Of a stretch of DNA of 18,192 nt, positions 6,246 through 12,602 are shown piece after piece. The first letter of the stretch is position 1. Every line of letters begins with the position of its first letter. The stretch is from an uncultured Oscillospiraceae bacterium. GTDB lineage: Bacteria > Bacillota > Clostridia > Oscillospirales > Oscillospiraceae. Under the pieces are notes generated by a model. That model was not told the origin of the DNA. It saw only the letters and a list, made by a program, of their open reading frames with translations, and did not search any database. Both the position numbers and the translations under genes were made by a program. The stretch is from NCBI GenBank assembly GCA_910577415.1, contig CAJTLK010000037.1, forward strand, positions 1 to 18,192, written 5' to 3'.

Positions 6246-7529
6246 ATGGATACAGGATTTGAAGGTCTGGCGTTCAGCCCGGCTGATATTCTGCTTCCCA
6301 GGGATTGTGAATACTCCAAGTGGGCGGTGGTGGCCTGCGACCAGTATACCTCCCAGCCGGAATACTGGCTGCGGGTGGAGTCACTGGTAGGCTCCGCTCC
6401 CTCCGCCCTGCGGCTCATTTTGCCGGAGAGCTGCCTGGACGGGCCAAATGTGGAGACCGACATCATGGAGATCAACAACACCATGACCCGCTATCTCCGG
6501 GAGAGCCGTTTCAAAGAACTGCCGGATGCGCTGGTGTATGTGGAGCGGATGCAGAGTAACGGCAAGGTCCGTAAGGGGATCGTGGGGAAGGTGGACCTGG
6601 AGGAGTATGACTACGAGCCAGGCTCCGGCTCCGCTGTCCGGGCGACGGAGGGCACCGTAATGAGCCGTATCCCGCCCCGGGTGGCGGTACGGAAGAACGC
6701 CCCCATTGAGCTGCCCCATGTGATGCTTCTCTGTGACGACCCACAAAAGACCGTCATTGAGCCTCTGTCCCAGCGGAAGGATAAAATGACCATTCTCTAT
6801 GACTTTGACCTGATGGAGGGCGGCGGCCATGTGGCCGGATGGCTGGTGGACGCCGAGGGCGCGGCCCAGGTGGCCCGGGCATTGAAAGCCCTCAACACCC
6901 CGGAAGAATTTCAAACGCGTTATGGATTGAAGGAAAAGGCTCCTGTCCTCCAGTTCGCTGTGGGCGATGGCAACCACTCCCTGGCCACTGCCAAGGAATG
7001 TTATGAGCGGCAGAAGCGGTTGAGCAGTCCCGACAAATGGGGTGAACTGCCCGCCCGCTATGCCCTGTGCGAGTTGGTGGATCTCCACGACGACGCTCTG
7101 GAGTTTGAACCCATCCACCGGGTGGTGTTCAATGTGAGGGAAAAAGACTTGCGGGCAGCTGTGCTTCAAGCATTTCCCGGCGCTTATGAAGGGGAAGGGG
7201 AGGGGCACGTCCTCTGTTGGGTCTCCGCCGATGGCCAGGGAGCCATTACTGTGCCCCATCCGAAGCAGGAGCTGGCTGTAGGCACCCTCCAGACCTTCCT
7301 GGACGCCTATACCACCGACCACGGCGGCAGTATCGACTACATACATGGCGCCGACGTGGCCCGTGAGTTGGGCGTCAGGCCGGGGAATATCGCGTTTCTG
7401 CTTCCTCCCATGGAAAAGGAGCAGCTTTTCCCCGCGGTGATCCACGACGGCGTTCTGCCCCGGAAGACCTTTTCCATGGGAGAGGCTCAGGATAAGCGCT
7501 TCTATCTGGAGGGGCGGAAGATACGATGA
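6246..7529 (+). CDS. DUF1015 family protein
   Basis: The 427-residue protein covers the full DUF1015 length. Conserved pieces are an N-terminal AFSPADILLPRD, the central RATEGTVMSRIPPRVAVRK (132-150), and GDGNHSLATAK (240-250). Most members carry a DGHHR-like form of the last motif. The family has no settled function. It is often found near serine biosynthesis genes (serA, serC) in Clostridia, which fits the ThrH-like phosphoserine phosphatase just upstream. The DGxH signature resembles that of ParB/sulfiredoxin-fold enzymes such as free-serine kinases (SerK, SbnI); this similarity is my inference. The ATG at 6246 follows GGGAGGAG (6232-6240). The gene overlaps ispE by ATGA, so ispE translation is coupled to it. 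Confidence 0.88.
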   Translation: MDTGFEGLAFSPADILLPRDCEYSKWAVVACDQYTSQPEYWLRVESLVGSAPSALRLILPESCLDGPNVETDIMEINNTMTRYLRESRFKELPDALVYVERMQSNGKVRKGIVGKVDLEEYDYEPGSGSAVRATEGTVMSRIPPRVAVRKNAPIELPHVMLLCDDPQKTVIEPLSQRKDKMTILYDFDLMEGGGHVAGWLVDAEGAAQVARALKALNTPEEFQTRYGLKEKAPVLQFAVGDGNHSLATAKECYERQKRLSSPDKWGELPARYALCELVDLHDDALEFEPIHRVVFNVREKDLRAAVLQAFPGAYEGEGEGHVLCWVSADGQGAITVPHPKQELAVGTLQTFLDAYTTDHGGSIDYIHGADVARELGVRPGNIAFLLPPMEKEQLFPAVIHDGVLPRKTFSMGEAQDKRFYLEGRKIR

Positions 7530-8386
7530 AGACGCTGACAAGGCAGGCCCCTGCCAAGCTGAACCTGACTTTGGACGTGCTTGGAAAGCGTGAGGACGGC
7601 TATCACGAAATGAAGATGGTGATGACGTCCGTGACTTTGGCCGATACCGTCACCCTGGCCAGTGAGCCGGGGGAGGGGATCGTTTTATCCTCCAACCTGG
7701 GCTTTCTGCCGGTGGACGGGAAAAATCTGGCGGTCTCTGCCGCTCTTCGCCTGAAGGAGGAGACCGGGGCGGACTGGGGCAAGCTGACCATCGGCCTGGA
7801 AAAAAGGGTCCCTGTGTGCGCCGGGATGGCTGGGGGCAGCTCGGACGCCGCCGCTGTGCTGGTAGGGCTTAATGAGCTGCTGGGTCTGGGTTTGACCAGG
7901 GAACGGCTGATGGAGATCGGCGCGAGGGTGGGTTCCGACGTGCCTTACTGCGTCCTGGGATGTACTGCCTTGGCCCAGGGGCGGGGGGAGGTCCTGACGC
8001 CGCTGCCCGCTTTGCTCCACTGCTGGGTGGTGCTGGCAAAGCCGGGCTTTCCTGTCTCCACCCCAGAGCTGTTTGCCAGAATAGATACGCAGAAGGTCCG
8101 CTGTCGCCCGGATACCGGCGGCGTGATGGCCGCTTTGGAGGCGGGAGACTTGCCGGGGGTAGCCCGGAGGCTTTTCAATGTGTTTGAGGCGGTCCTGCCC
8201 GAACGAAAGGCGCACCAGGTGGAGGAGCTGAAGCAGGAGCTGTTCCGCAGGGGAGCCTTGGGCGCCAGCATGAGCGGCACCGGCCCTACCGTTTTCGGCC
8301 TCTTCGATGCGGAGGCCCCGGCCCGGGAGGCTGCCGAAGGTCTCAAGGATATGTGCAGGGACGTTTTCGTGACCGAGACCCTTTGA
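7526..8386 (+). CDS. ispE: 4-diphosphocytidyl-2-C-methyl-D-erythritol kinase
   Basis: IspE phosphorylates the 2-hydroxyl of CDP-methylerythritol in the MEP pathway for isoprenoid precursors. The 286-residue GHMP kinase has PAKLNLTLDVLGKREDGYHE at the N-terminus with the catalytic lysine at K11, the glycine-rich ATP loop VPVCAGMAGGSSDAAA (95-110), the catalytic aspartate D138 in GSDVPY, and the C-terminal GASMSGTGPTVFGLF. Length fits the family. It starts within the DUF1015 stop codon (ATGA) and is the last gene of the operon, ending 25 bases before a strong terminator. In many Clostridia ispE sits near spoIIR or regulators; here its partners are amino-acid genes. Confidence 0.95.
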   Translation: MKTLTRQAPAKLNLTLDVLGKREDGYHEMKMVMTSVTLADTVTLASEPGEGIVLSSNLGFLPVDGKNLAVSAALRLKEETGADWGKLTIGLEKRVPVCAGMAGGSSDAAAVLVGLNELLGLGLTRERLMEIGARVGSDVPYCVLGCTALAQGRGEVLTPLPALLHCWVVLAKPGFPVSTPELFARIDTQKVRCRPDTGGVMAALEAGDLPGVARRLFNVFEAVLPERKAHQVEELKQELFRRGALGASMSGTGPTVFGLFDAEAPAREAAEGLKDMCRDVFVTETL

Positions 8387-8411
8387 CCGCGAGAATCCGT
8401 GAATATTATAA

Positions 8412-8447
8412 AAAGGACCGCTCCCAAATACTTGGGAGCGGTCCTTT
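8412..8447. terminator. Bidirectional intrinsic terminator after ispE
   Basis: A perfect 16-bp stem (8412-8427 with 8432-8447) has the 4-base loop ATAC, A-rich on the left and T-rich on the right. It works for ispE on the plus strand and for the tctCBA operon on the minus strand. Its position just past 8474 supports 8474 as the ancestral end of tctA. Confidence 0.92.
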
Positions 8448-8473
8448 ATCATAGGAAAAGCAGGGGAAAGAGT

Positions 8474-8653
8474 TTACTCGGCACTCTTGCCCTCGGCCTT
8501 AGCGGCGGCCTCCCGGGCGTTGATCTTCCGCTGGTTGAACACGGAGAAAACGATGGTACCGATAGCCACCACCAGGAAGACCATGGCGATGGGGGACTGG
8601 AAGATATCGAAGATCTTGCCGTGATGGATGTTCATGAAGCGGACGAAGTTCTT
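8474..8653 (-). other. tctA: tctA C-terminal extension beyond an in-frame UAG
   Basis: Directly after the tctA amber codon (8654-8656) the same frame stays open for 59 codons and then ends in TAA at 8474-8476. The extension starts KNFVRFMNIH, which matches the ExNFRRxL-type segment of intact TctA proteins. It contains a last hydrophobic helix (SPIAMVFLVVAIGTIVFSVF) and a charged tail NQRKINAREAAAKAEGKSAE. Reading through gives 511 residues, the usual TctA length. This is coding sequence that has been, or is regularly, separated by one stop codon. A sequencing error, a recent nonsense mutation or UAG decoding are all possible. Confidence 0.85.
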
Positions 8654-10009
8654 CTAGCACATGGGACCCAGGATCAGGGTCAGCAGAATGGGGGAGAGGG
8701 GGAACTCGTACTTGTTCATGAGCCAGCCGAACACGCCGAAGGCCACGCACACGCCAATGTCGAACACGCTCTTGTTAATGGAGAACGCGCCCAACAGGGA
8801 GATGACCAGGATGATAGGGTAGAGCATGGTCTTCTCCACTGAGACGATCTTGGCGAAGAAGCGCACGCCCAGGCAGCCCACAATGAGCATGCAGAGGTTG
8901 GCCAGCATCAGGGCGGCAAAGACCTTATAAACGGTGTGCAGCTCGGAGACGTACATCATAGGACCGGGCTGGATGCCCTTCATGATGAAGGCGCCCAGCA
9001 GCACGGCGGTGACGGCATCGCCGGGGACACCCAGGGAGAGCAAGGGGATCATGGCGCCGCCGGAGCAGCCGTTGTTGGCCGACTCGGTGGCGGCCACGCC
9101 CTGGGGAATGCCGGTGCCGTACAGCTCAGGATGTCTGCTGGCGGACTTGCTGGCGCCATAAGACACGAACACGGCAATGTCGCCGCCGGCGCCGGGGATG
9201 GCGCCGATGAAGGTGCCGATGATGGAGCCGGAGAGAATGTTGGGCCAGATCATCCCAATGGTCTTAAGGTCAGGCAGCACACTGGTGATCTTCTCGTTGG
9301 AAGAGGCGGTGTGCTCCTTGCCGGTGAGGATGCGCTCCACGCCGGCGATGACCTCGGCCACGGCGAACATACCGATGAGCGCGGGGATGAACTGGAAGCC
9401 GTCCAAAAGCCCGGTCTGCTTCACGGTCATAAAGCGGGGGATGCCGTTGGTGGGGTCCAGGCCCACGCAGCACATGAACATACCCAGGAAGGCGCTCATC
9501 AGGCCCTTGGTGATGGACTTGCCGGAGATGGAAATGATGACGCTGAGGCCGAAGAAGGCCAGCATGAACATCTCGCCGGGGCCGAAGTTCATCGCCATGT
9601 CGGCAATGAGGGGGGAGAGGAAGGTCATGATAAGGGCGCCGATGATGCCGCCGCAGAAGGAGGAGAACATGGCCACGGACAACGCCCGTCCGGCCTCGCC
9701 CTTCTTGGTCATGGGGTAGCCATCCAGTACGGTGGCGGCGGCGGAGGGGGTGCCGGGGGCGTGGATCAAAATGGCGGAGATGGAGCCGCCATACATACCA
9801 CCGCAGTAGATACCCAGCAGCAGTCCGATGGCGGGGATCAGGTCCATACCAAAGGAGAAGGGCACCAGCAGGGCCACGCCCATGGTGGCGGTCATGCCGG
9901 GGATGGCACCCAGGAGGATGCCGCCCAAGGCCCCGATAAAGGTCATCAGGAGGACCTGGAGGCTGGTAAAGACTTCAGCATAGCTGGAAAGCAACATTCC
10001 AAAATCCAT
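8654..10009 (-). CDS. tctA: Tripartite tricarboxylate transporter large permease TctA, interrupted by UAG
   Basis: This is the large membrane subunit of a TctCBA secondary importer for citrate-like or other carboxylates. The 451-residue frame shows the TctA hallmarks: GAIPGMTATMGVALLVPF near the N-terminus, YGGSISAILIHAPGTPSAAA and LDGYPMTKKGEAGRAL, then the second-half copy IGAIPGAGGDIAVFVSYG and LSLGVPGDAVTAVLLGAFI. About ten to eleven membrane helices are evident. The frame ends at a UAG inside the conserved LGPM(x)(E)xNF segment, and homologous coding sequence continues to 8474, so the last helix and cytoplasmic tail are lost unless UAG is read. The ATG has a good ribosome site (GGAGG on the minus strand at ~10015-10021), and tctB ends 15 bases upstream. 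Confidence 0.92.
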   Translation of the reverse strand: MDFGMLLSSYAEVFTSLQVLLMTFIGALGGILLGAIPGMTATMGVALLVPFSFGMDLIPAIGLLLGIYCGGMYGGSISAILIHAPGTPSAAATVLDGYPMTKKGEAGRALSVAMFSSFCGGIIGALIMTFLSPLIADMAMNFGPGEMFMLAFFGLSVIISISGKSITKGLMSAFLGMFMCCVGLDPTNGIPRFMTVKQTGLLDGFQFIPALIGMFAVAEVIAGVERILTGKEHTASSNEKITSVLPDLKTIGMIWPNILSGSIIGTFIGAIPGAGGDIAVFVSYGASKSASRHPELYGTGIPQGVAATESANNGCSGGAMIPLLSLGVPGDAVTAVLLGAFIMKGIQPGPMMYVSELHTVYKVFAALMLANLCMLIVGCLGVRFFAKIVSVEKTMLYPIILVISLLGAFSINKSVFDIGVCVAFGVFGWLMNKYEFPLSPILLTLILGPMC

Positions 10010-10024
10010 AAGTATCCTCCCTCC

Positions 10025-10555
10025 TTATATTCTGGCGATGAGGTCCTTGAGGAACGTGAGCGGACCCATGGGGATGTTGACGGACAGAAGCTTGAAAAAC
10101 AGCAGCCACATGACAAAGGGAATCAGGATGGAGACGATGACCATGACCACCCAGTTGCGCTTGCCGATCAGGGCCATGATAACGAAGCCGATGATGGCGG
10201 CGTCCAGCACGTAGCCCAAGGGACGGAAGAGAAGGACGAAGGCGATGCACAGAGCGATGACGATGAGTGCGCCCTGAACGCCTTTATCCTTAATAAAGTT
10301 GATGCTCTCAGCCTGCTCCACATTAGGGTCCTTTACGTCCATTTTGGAGAGCTTGAGAATGGACTGGATGAAGAGAATGACCGAGAAAATGAGCATCCCC
10401 ACGATCATGGCGATGGGGAAGACATTGGGCTGGGCATAGGTGTCTTTTACCGTTTGGAGATTGAGCATCTGGAAGATGCCCCAAATGCCCAGAGCAATAA
10501 AGAGCACCGAGGCCACCAGATTGGCGAAGGCCAGACTTTGGGTCTTTTTCGTCAT
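10025..10555 (-). CDS. tctB: Tripartite tricarboxylate transporter small subunit TctB
   Basis: This is the 176-residue small membrane subunit that pairs with TctA. Four hydrophobic helices are visible (~8-30, ~43-65, ~93-125 as a close pair, ~135-155), the TctB topology. The third region contains FRPLGYVLDAAIIGFVIMAL, typical of the family. I place the start at the ATG at 10555 (MTKKTQSLAF), where AAAGGA lies upstream. A longer frame to 10627 would translate the intercistronic hairpin and adds a non-conserved, charged N-terminus. It lies between tctC (99-base gap) and tctA (15-base gap). Confidence 0.9.
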   Translation of the reverse strand: MTKKTQSLAFANLVASVLFIALGIWGIFQMLNLQTVKDTYAQPNVFPIAMIVGMLIFSVILFIQSILKLSKMDVKDPNVEQAESINFIKDKGVQGALIVIALCIAFVLLFRPLGYVLDAAIIGFVIMALIGKRNWVVMVIVSILIPFVMWLLFFKLLSVNIPMGPLTFLKDLIARI

Positions 10556-10600
10556 AGACGATCCGTTCCTTTCCGTTGAGATTTTCCGAGGCTTTATAGA

Positions 10601-10629
10601 GGATGGGCAGGCACGGGGCCTGCCCATCC
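10601..10629 (-). promoter_or_regulatory. Intercistronic hairpin between tctC and tctB
   Basis: GGATGGGCAGGC (10601-10612) pairs perfectly with 10618-10629 around a 5-base loop, 12 bp. In the direction of transcription no U-run follows (TCTATAAAG), so it is a poor terminator. It would suit a 3' stabiliser or leaky attenuator that keeps tctC mRNA more abundant than tctBA, as often found after solute-binding protein genes. Confidence 0.8.
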
Positions 10630-10654
10630 GTAAAGGTCGCTATATCCGGGTATA

Positions 10655-11638
10655 TTACACCAGGTTGACGGCCTTCATGGCCTCGGCTACATCGGTAGCG
10701 GACTGCTCCAGGAACTCGGCGTATCCGGCGGAGTCCAGGAAGGAGATGGCCTGACCGTTGTTGTTCATGAACTCCACGAACTCGGGGTCCTCAATGGCCT
10801 TCTTACAGGCGTCCTCGAGACGGGTCTTGATCTCGGCGGGGGTGTCCTTGGGAACGGCCATGCCGCGCTGAGTGAAGTACTTCACGTCAAAGCCCTGCTC
10901 AGCGCAGGTGGGGACGTCGGGGAAGGCGGAGTTGCGCTCATCGGACATGACGCCCAAGCAGGTCAGATCGCCGGACTCGATAAAGCTGCGGGCCTCGGCC
11001 AGGGAGACGGTGACGCCGTTGATGAAGCCGCCGGCAGCGTCCTTAACGGCGGCGGCGGCGCCCTCCTGATAAGTGACCATCTGAATATCAATACCAGTGG
11101 CGTTCATCAAGTAGCCGCCGGCGATGTGCCACACGGAAGCGGCGGAGGAGCCGCCCATCTGGACCTCACCGGGATGGGCCTTGCAGTAGTCGATAAAGCC
11201 GGCCAGATCCTTGATGTTGTTGTCATTGGCCCACTTGGTGGCGACGGTGACGGTGGCGGCGTCGGTGTTGACGCGGCAGAGAGGCTCATAGCTCTCCCAA
11301 GTCAGGTCGCTGGTGCCCAGGGGCTTATAAGTAGACAGCTCGAAGGTGATCATGCCGATGGTGTAGCCGTCGGCCTCCGCGTCGGCAATGGCCTGGTGGC
11401 CGGTGATGCCGCCGCCGCCGGTGACGTTGTCAACGGTGAGGGTCTGGCCCAGGTCCTTGCCCATAGCATTGGTGAAAGCGCGCAGACAGGCGTCGGTGCC
11501 GCCGCCGGCGCCCCAGGGGCAGATGACGTTGATACCCTTGGTAGGATAGTCGCCGCTGCCGCCGCCACAGGCACACAGGGACAGGGCCATGACGCCGGCC
11601 ATGACCAGAGCAAGAACACGTTTCTTCGTCAGTTTCAT
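10655..11638 (-). CDS. tctC: Tripartite tricarboxylate transporter solute-binding lipoprotein TctC
   Basis: The 327-residue protein starts with a lipoprotein signal peptide (lipobox LCAC, Cys24) and a Gly/Ser linker. The Bug/TctC family pattern follows: GINVICPWGAGGGTDACLRA, VDNVTGGGGITGHQAIADAEADG, GGSSAASVWHIAGG, and the C-terminal FPDVPTCAEQG and QRGMAVPKDTP. It captures the substrate outside the membrane and hands it to TctAB. The Asp in the GGGTDA stretch is typical of the substrate-carboxylate binding loop. The ligand is unknown (citrate, tartrate, aromatic or amino acids are known for the family). The ATG at 11638 follows GAGGAGGA, and the gene is first in the operon with a long structured leader and a strong promoter at 11797-11825. 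Confidence 0.93.
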   Translation of the reverse strand: MKLTKKRVLALVMAGVMALSLCACGGGSGDYPTKGINVICPWGAGGGTDACLRAFTNAMGKDLGQTLTVDNVTGGGGITGHQAIADAEADGYTIGMITFELSTYKPLGTSDLTWESYEPLCRVNTDAATVTVATKWANDNNIKDLAGFIDYCKAHPGEVQMGGSSAASVWHIAGGYLMNATGIDIQMVTYQEGAAAAVKDAAGGFINGVTVSLAEARSFIESGDLTCLGVMSDERNSAFPDVPTCAEQGFDVKYFTQRGMAVPKDTPAEIKTRLEDACKKAIEDPEFVEFMNNNGQAISFLDSAGYAEFLEQSATDVAEAMKAVNLV

Positions 11639-11720
11639 ACTTTTCTTCCTCCTCTTAATTTGCAGTCGTCACATGGAAAATCGCATCTGCCGTTTTTATA
11701 TGGGAGGATCGTAAAAGACC

Positions 11721-11746
11721 TTTGTTATCCGCTTGCGGATAACAAA
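11721..11746. repeat. Perfect 12-bp palindrome with CCGCTTGCGG core in tctC leader
   Basis: TTTGTTATCCGC (11721-11732) and its reverse complement (11735-11746) flank TT. It shares the CCGCTTGCGG core and TA-flanked arms with 3125-3152, the pair next to the core being T-A instead of G-C. On the minus strand its arms can extend by CCUUU/AAAGG, competing with the adjoining palindrome at 11745-11762. Confidence 0.85.
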
Positions 11747-11762
11747 AGGGAGCGCTCCCTTT
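11745..11762 (-). promoter_or_regulatory. Terminator-like palindrome in the tctC leader
   Basis: An 18-base perfect palindrome (AAAGGGAGC/GCTCCCTTT) lies in the tctC transcript leader. As RNA it would fold as a 7-bp stem with loop GCGC followed by TTTTGTT, a weak attenuator shape. It lies immediately before the 11721-11746 hairpin, which can recruit part of its 3' arm. An equally possible reading is a protein-binding operator. Confidence 0.5.
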
Positions 11763-11796
11763 CGCAGCTCGACATTTCCATATATGACCATTACTT

Positions 11797-11825
11797 ATAA
11801 TAGACAAAAAAAGCCGCCATGTCAA
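11797..11825 (-). promoter_or_regulatory. Strong sigma-A promoter for tctCBA
   Basis: On the minus strand, a consensus TTGACA (11820-11825) and TATTAT (11797-11802) are separated by exactly 17 bases. Transcription should start near 11790, giving a leader of ~150 bases containing two palindromes before the tctC ribosome site. Confidence 0.85.
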
Positions 11826-11898
11826 CACCGTTTTTGACTTATTTGTATAAATCTCACTGGCGAGGAGGGGGCTTGTGGAATGACATTTTTATGGAACC

Positions 11899-11927
11899 GT
11901 ATGAGGCGCGCCGAAAATGGAAAAAAT
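11899..11927 (+). promoter_or_regulatory. Sigma-F-type forespore promoter for spoIIR
   Basis: GTATG (11899-11903), 15 bases, then GGAAAAAAT (11919-11927) match the known sigma-F pattern (GYWTA-like -35, GGNRANANT -10). B. subtilis spoIIR is under sigma-F, so the match is expected. Transcription would start near 11934, just past the left arm of the hairpin at 11923-11961. Confidence 0.75.
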
Positions 11928-11961
11928 AGACCCATCCTGACCGATAAGGAGGGTCTATTTT
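11923..11961 (+). promoter_or_regulatory. Hairpin masking the spoIIR Shine-Dalgarno
   Basis: AAAATAGACCC (11923-11933) pairs with GGGTCTATTTT (11951-11961), and TCCT (11935-11938) pairs with AGGA (11947-11950), leaving an 8-base loop and one bulged A. The 3' arm carries nearly all of the AAGGAGGG ribosome site (11946-11953) and the first two bases of the TTG start codon. Transcripts started upstream would have the site masked; transcripts from the sigma-F promoter would lack the left arm. Confidence 0.8.
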
Positions 11962-12571
11962 GGTACATCGGAAGAAAACGCATATGACGCGCTGGGAGCT
12001 GGCGCTGCTGTTGGGGCTTGGGCTCAGTCTGCTGGCGGGGACATGGCTGTCCGGTCAGAGTAAAGCGTTGACGGATAATGTGATCCGGTTACATGTCATC
12101 GGTGCGTCCAACTCGGCGGAGGACCAGGCGGTAAAGCTGCGGGTCCGGGACGCGGTGCTGGCCCAGGCCCAGCCTTGGCTGGAGGGGGCAGGGAGCACGG
12201 CGGAGGCGGTGGAGATACTGGGTAGCCACCTGCCGGAGCTGGCCCGGACCGGGGCGGAGACGGCGGGGGTACCCACCACGGCGGCGCTGGAGGAGAATGC
12301 CTGGTATCCCACCAGGGAATATACCGACTTTTCTCTCCCGGCGGGAAAATACACCTCCCTCAAGATCACTGTGGGAGAAGGGCAGGGCCGCAACTGGTGG
12401 TGTGTGGTCTTCCCGCCGCTGTGCACCGACTCTGTGGTCGAGACAGCCGCCCAGTGGCCGGAAAGCATTACCGAGGAGCAGGTGAGCCTTATCACCGGGG
12501 CGGACGAAGGCTATGTGGTCAAATTCAAGGCCCTGGAGCTGTGGAACGAGCTGACGGCAAAGCTGGGCTGA
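11960..12571 (+). CDS. spoIIR: Stage II sporulation protein R
   Basis: SpoIIR is made in the forespore under sigma-F and is exported to the intermembrane space, where it triggers SpoIIGA to cleave pro-sigma-E in the mother cell. The 203-residue protein has an N-terminal membrane/signal segment (~12-31), then the family core: DNVIRLHVIGASNSAEDQAVK, LRVRDAVL, and GEGQGRNWWCVVFPPLC near the C-terminal half, all characteristic of SpoIIR. The TTG start at 11960 follows AAGGAGGG by 6 bases; an internal ATG at 11984 has no ribosome site. Regulation looks unusual, because the ribosome site is in a hairpin whose left arm is part of the promoter. It converges on the P1 peptidase gene with a 31-base gap and no visible terminator. 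Confidence 0.94.
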   Translation: MVHRKKTHMTRWELALLLGLGLSLLAGTWLSGQSKALTDNVIRLHVIGASNSAEDQAVKLRVRDAVLAQAQPWLEGAGSTAEAVEILGSHLPELARTGAETAGVPTTAALEENAWYPTREYTDFSLPAGKYTSLKITVGEGQGRNWWCVVFPPLCTDSVVETAAQWPESITEEQVSLITGADEGYVVKFKALELWNELTAKLG

Positions 12572-12602
12572 TCCCAGATCGAAAGCCGGGGCGGAAACGA
12601 GA

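Noticed and set aside
6381..7541. 386-codon minus-strand open frame opposite DUF1015
   Set aside because: It is a shadow frame of the conserved DUF1015 gene with no domain or ribosome site of its own.
8936..10579. 547-codon plus-strand open frame opposite tctA and tctB
   Set aside because: It mirrors the transporter genes codon by codon, is Gly/His/Asp-rich with no recognisable domain, and has no ribosome site. It is an antisense shadow of GC-rich third positions.
10556..10627. 24-residue N-terminal extension of tctB from an upstream start
   Set aside because: It would translate through the intercistronic hairpin, and the added residues are charged and unlike TctB. The ATG at 10555 has an upstream ribosome site.
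11721..11746. A lac operator, because GCGGATAACAA equals half of lacO1
   Set aside because: The two halves are separated by two extra bases compared with LacI-family operators, there is no LacI gene here, and the same CCGCTTGCGG core occurs in an unrelated hairpin at 3125-3152. A repeat element fits better.
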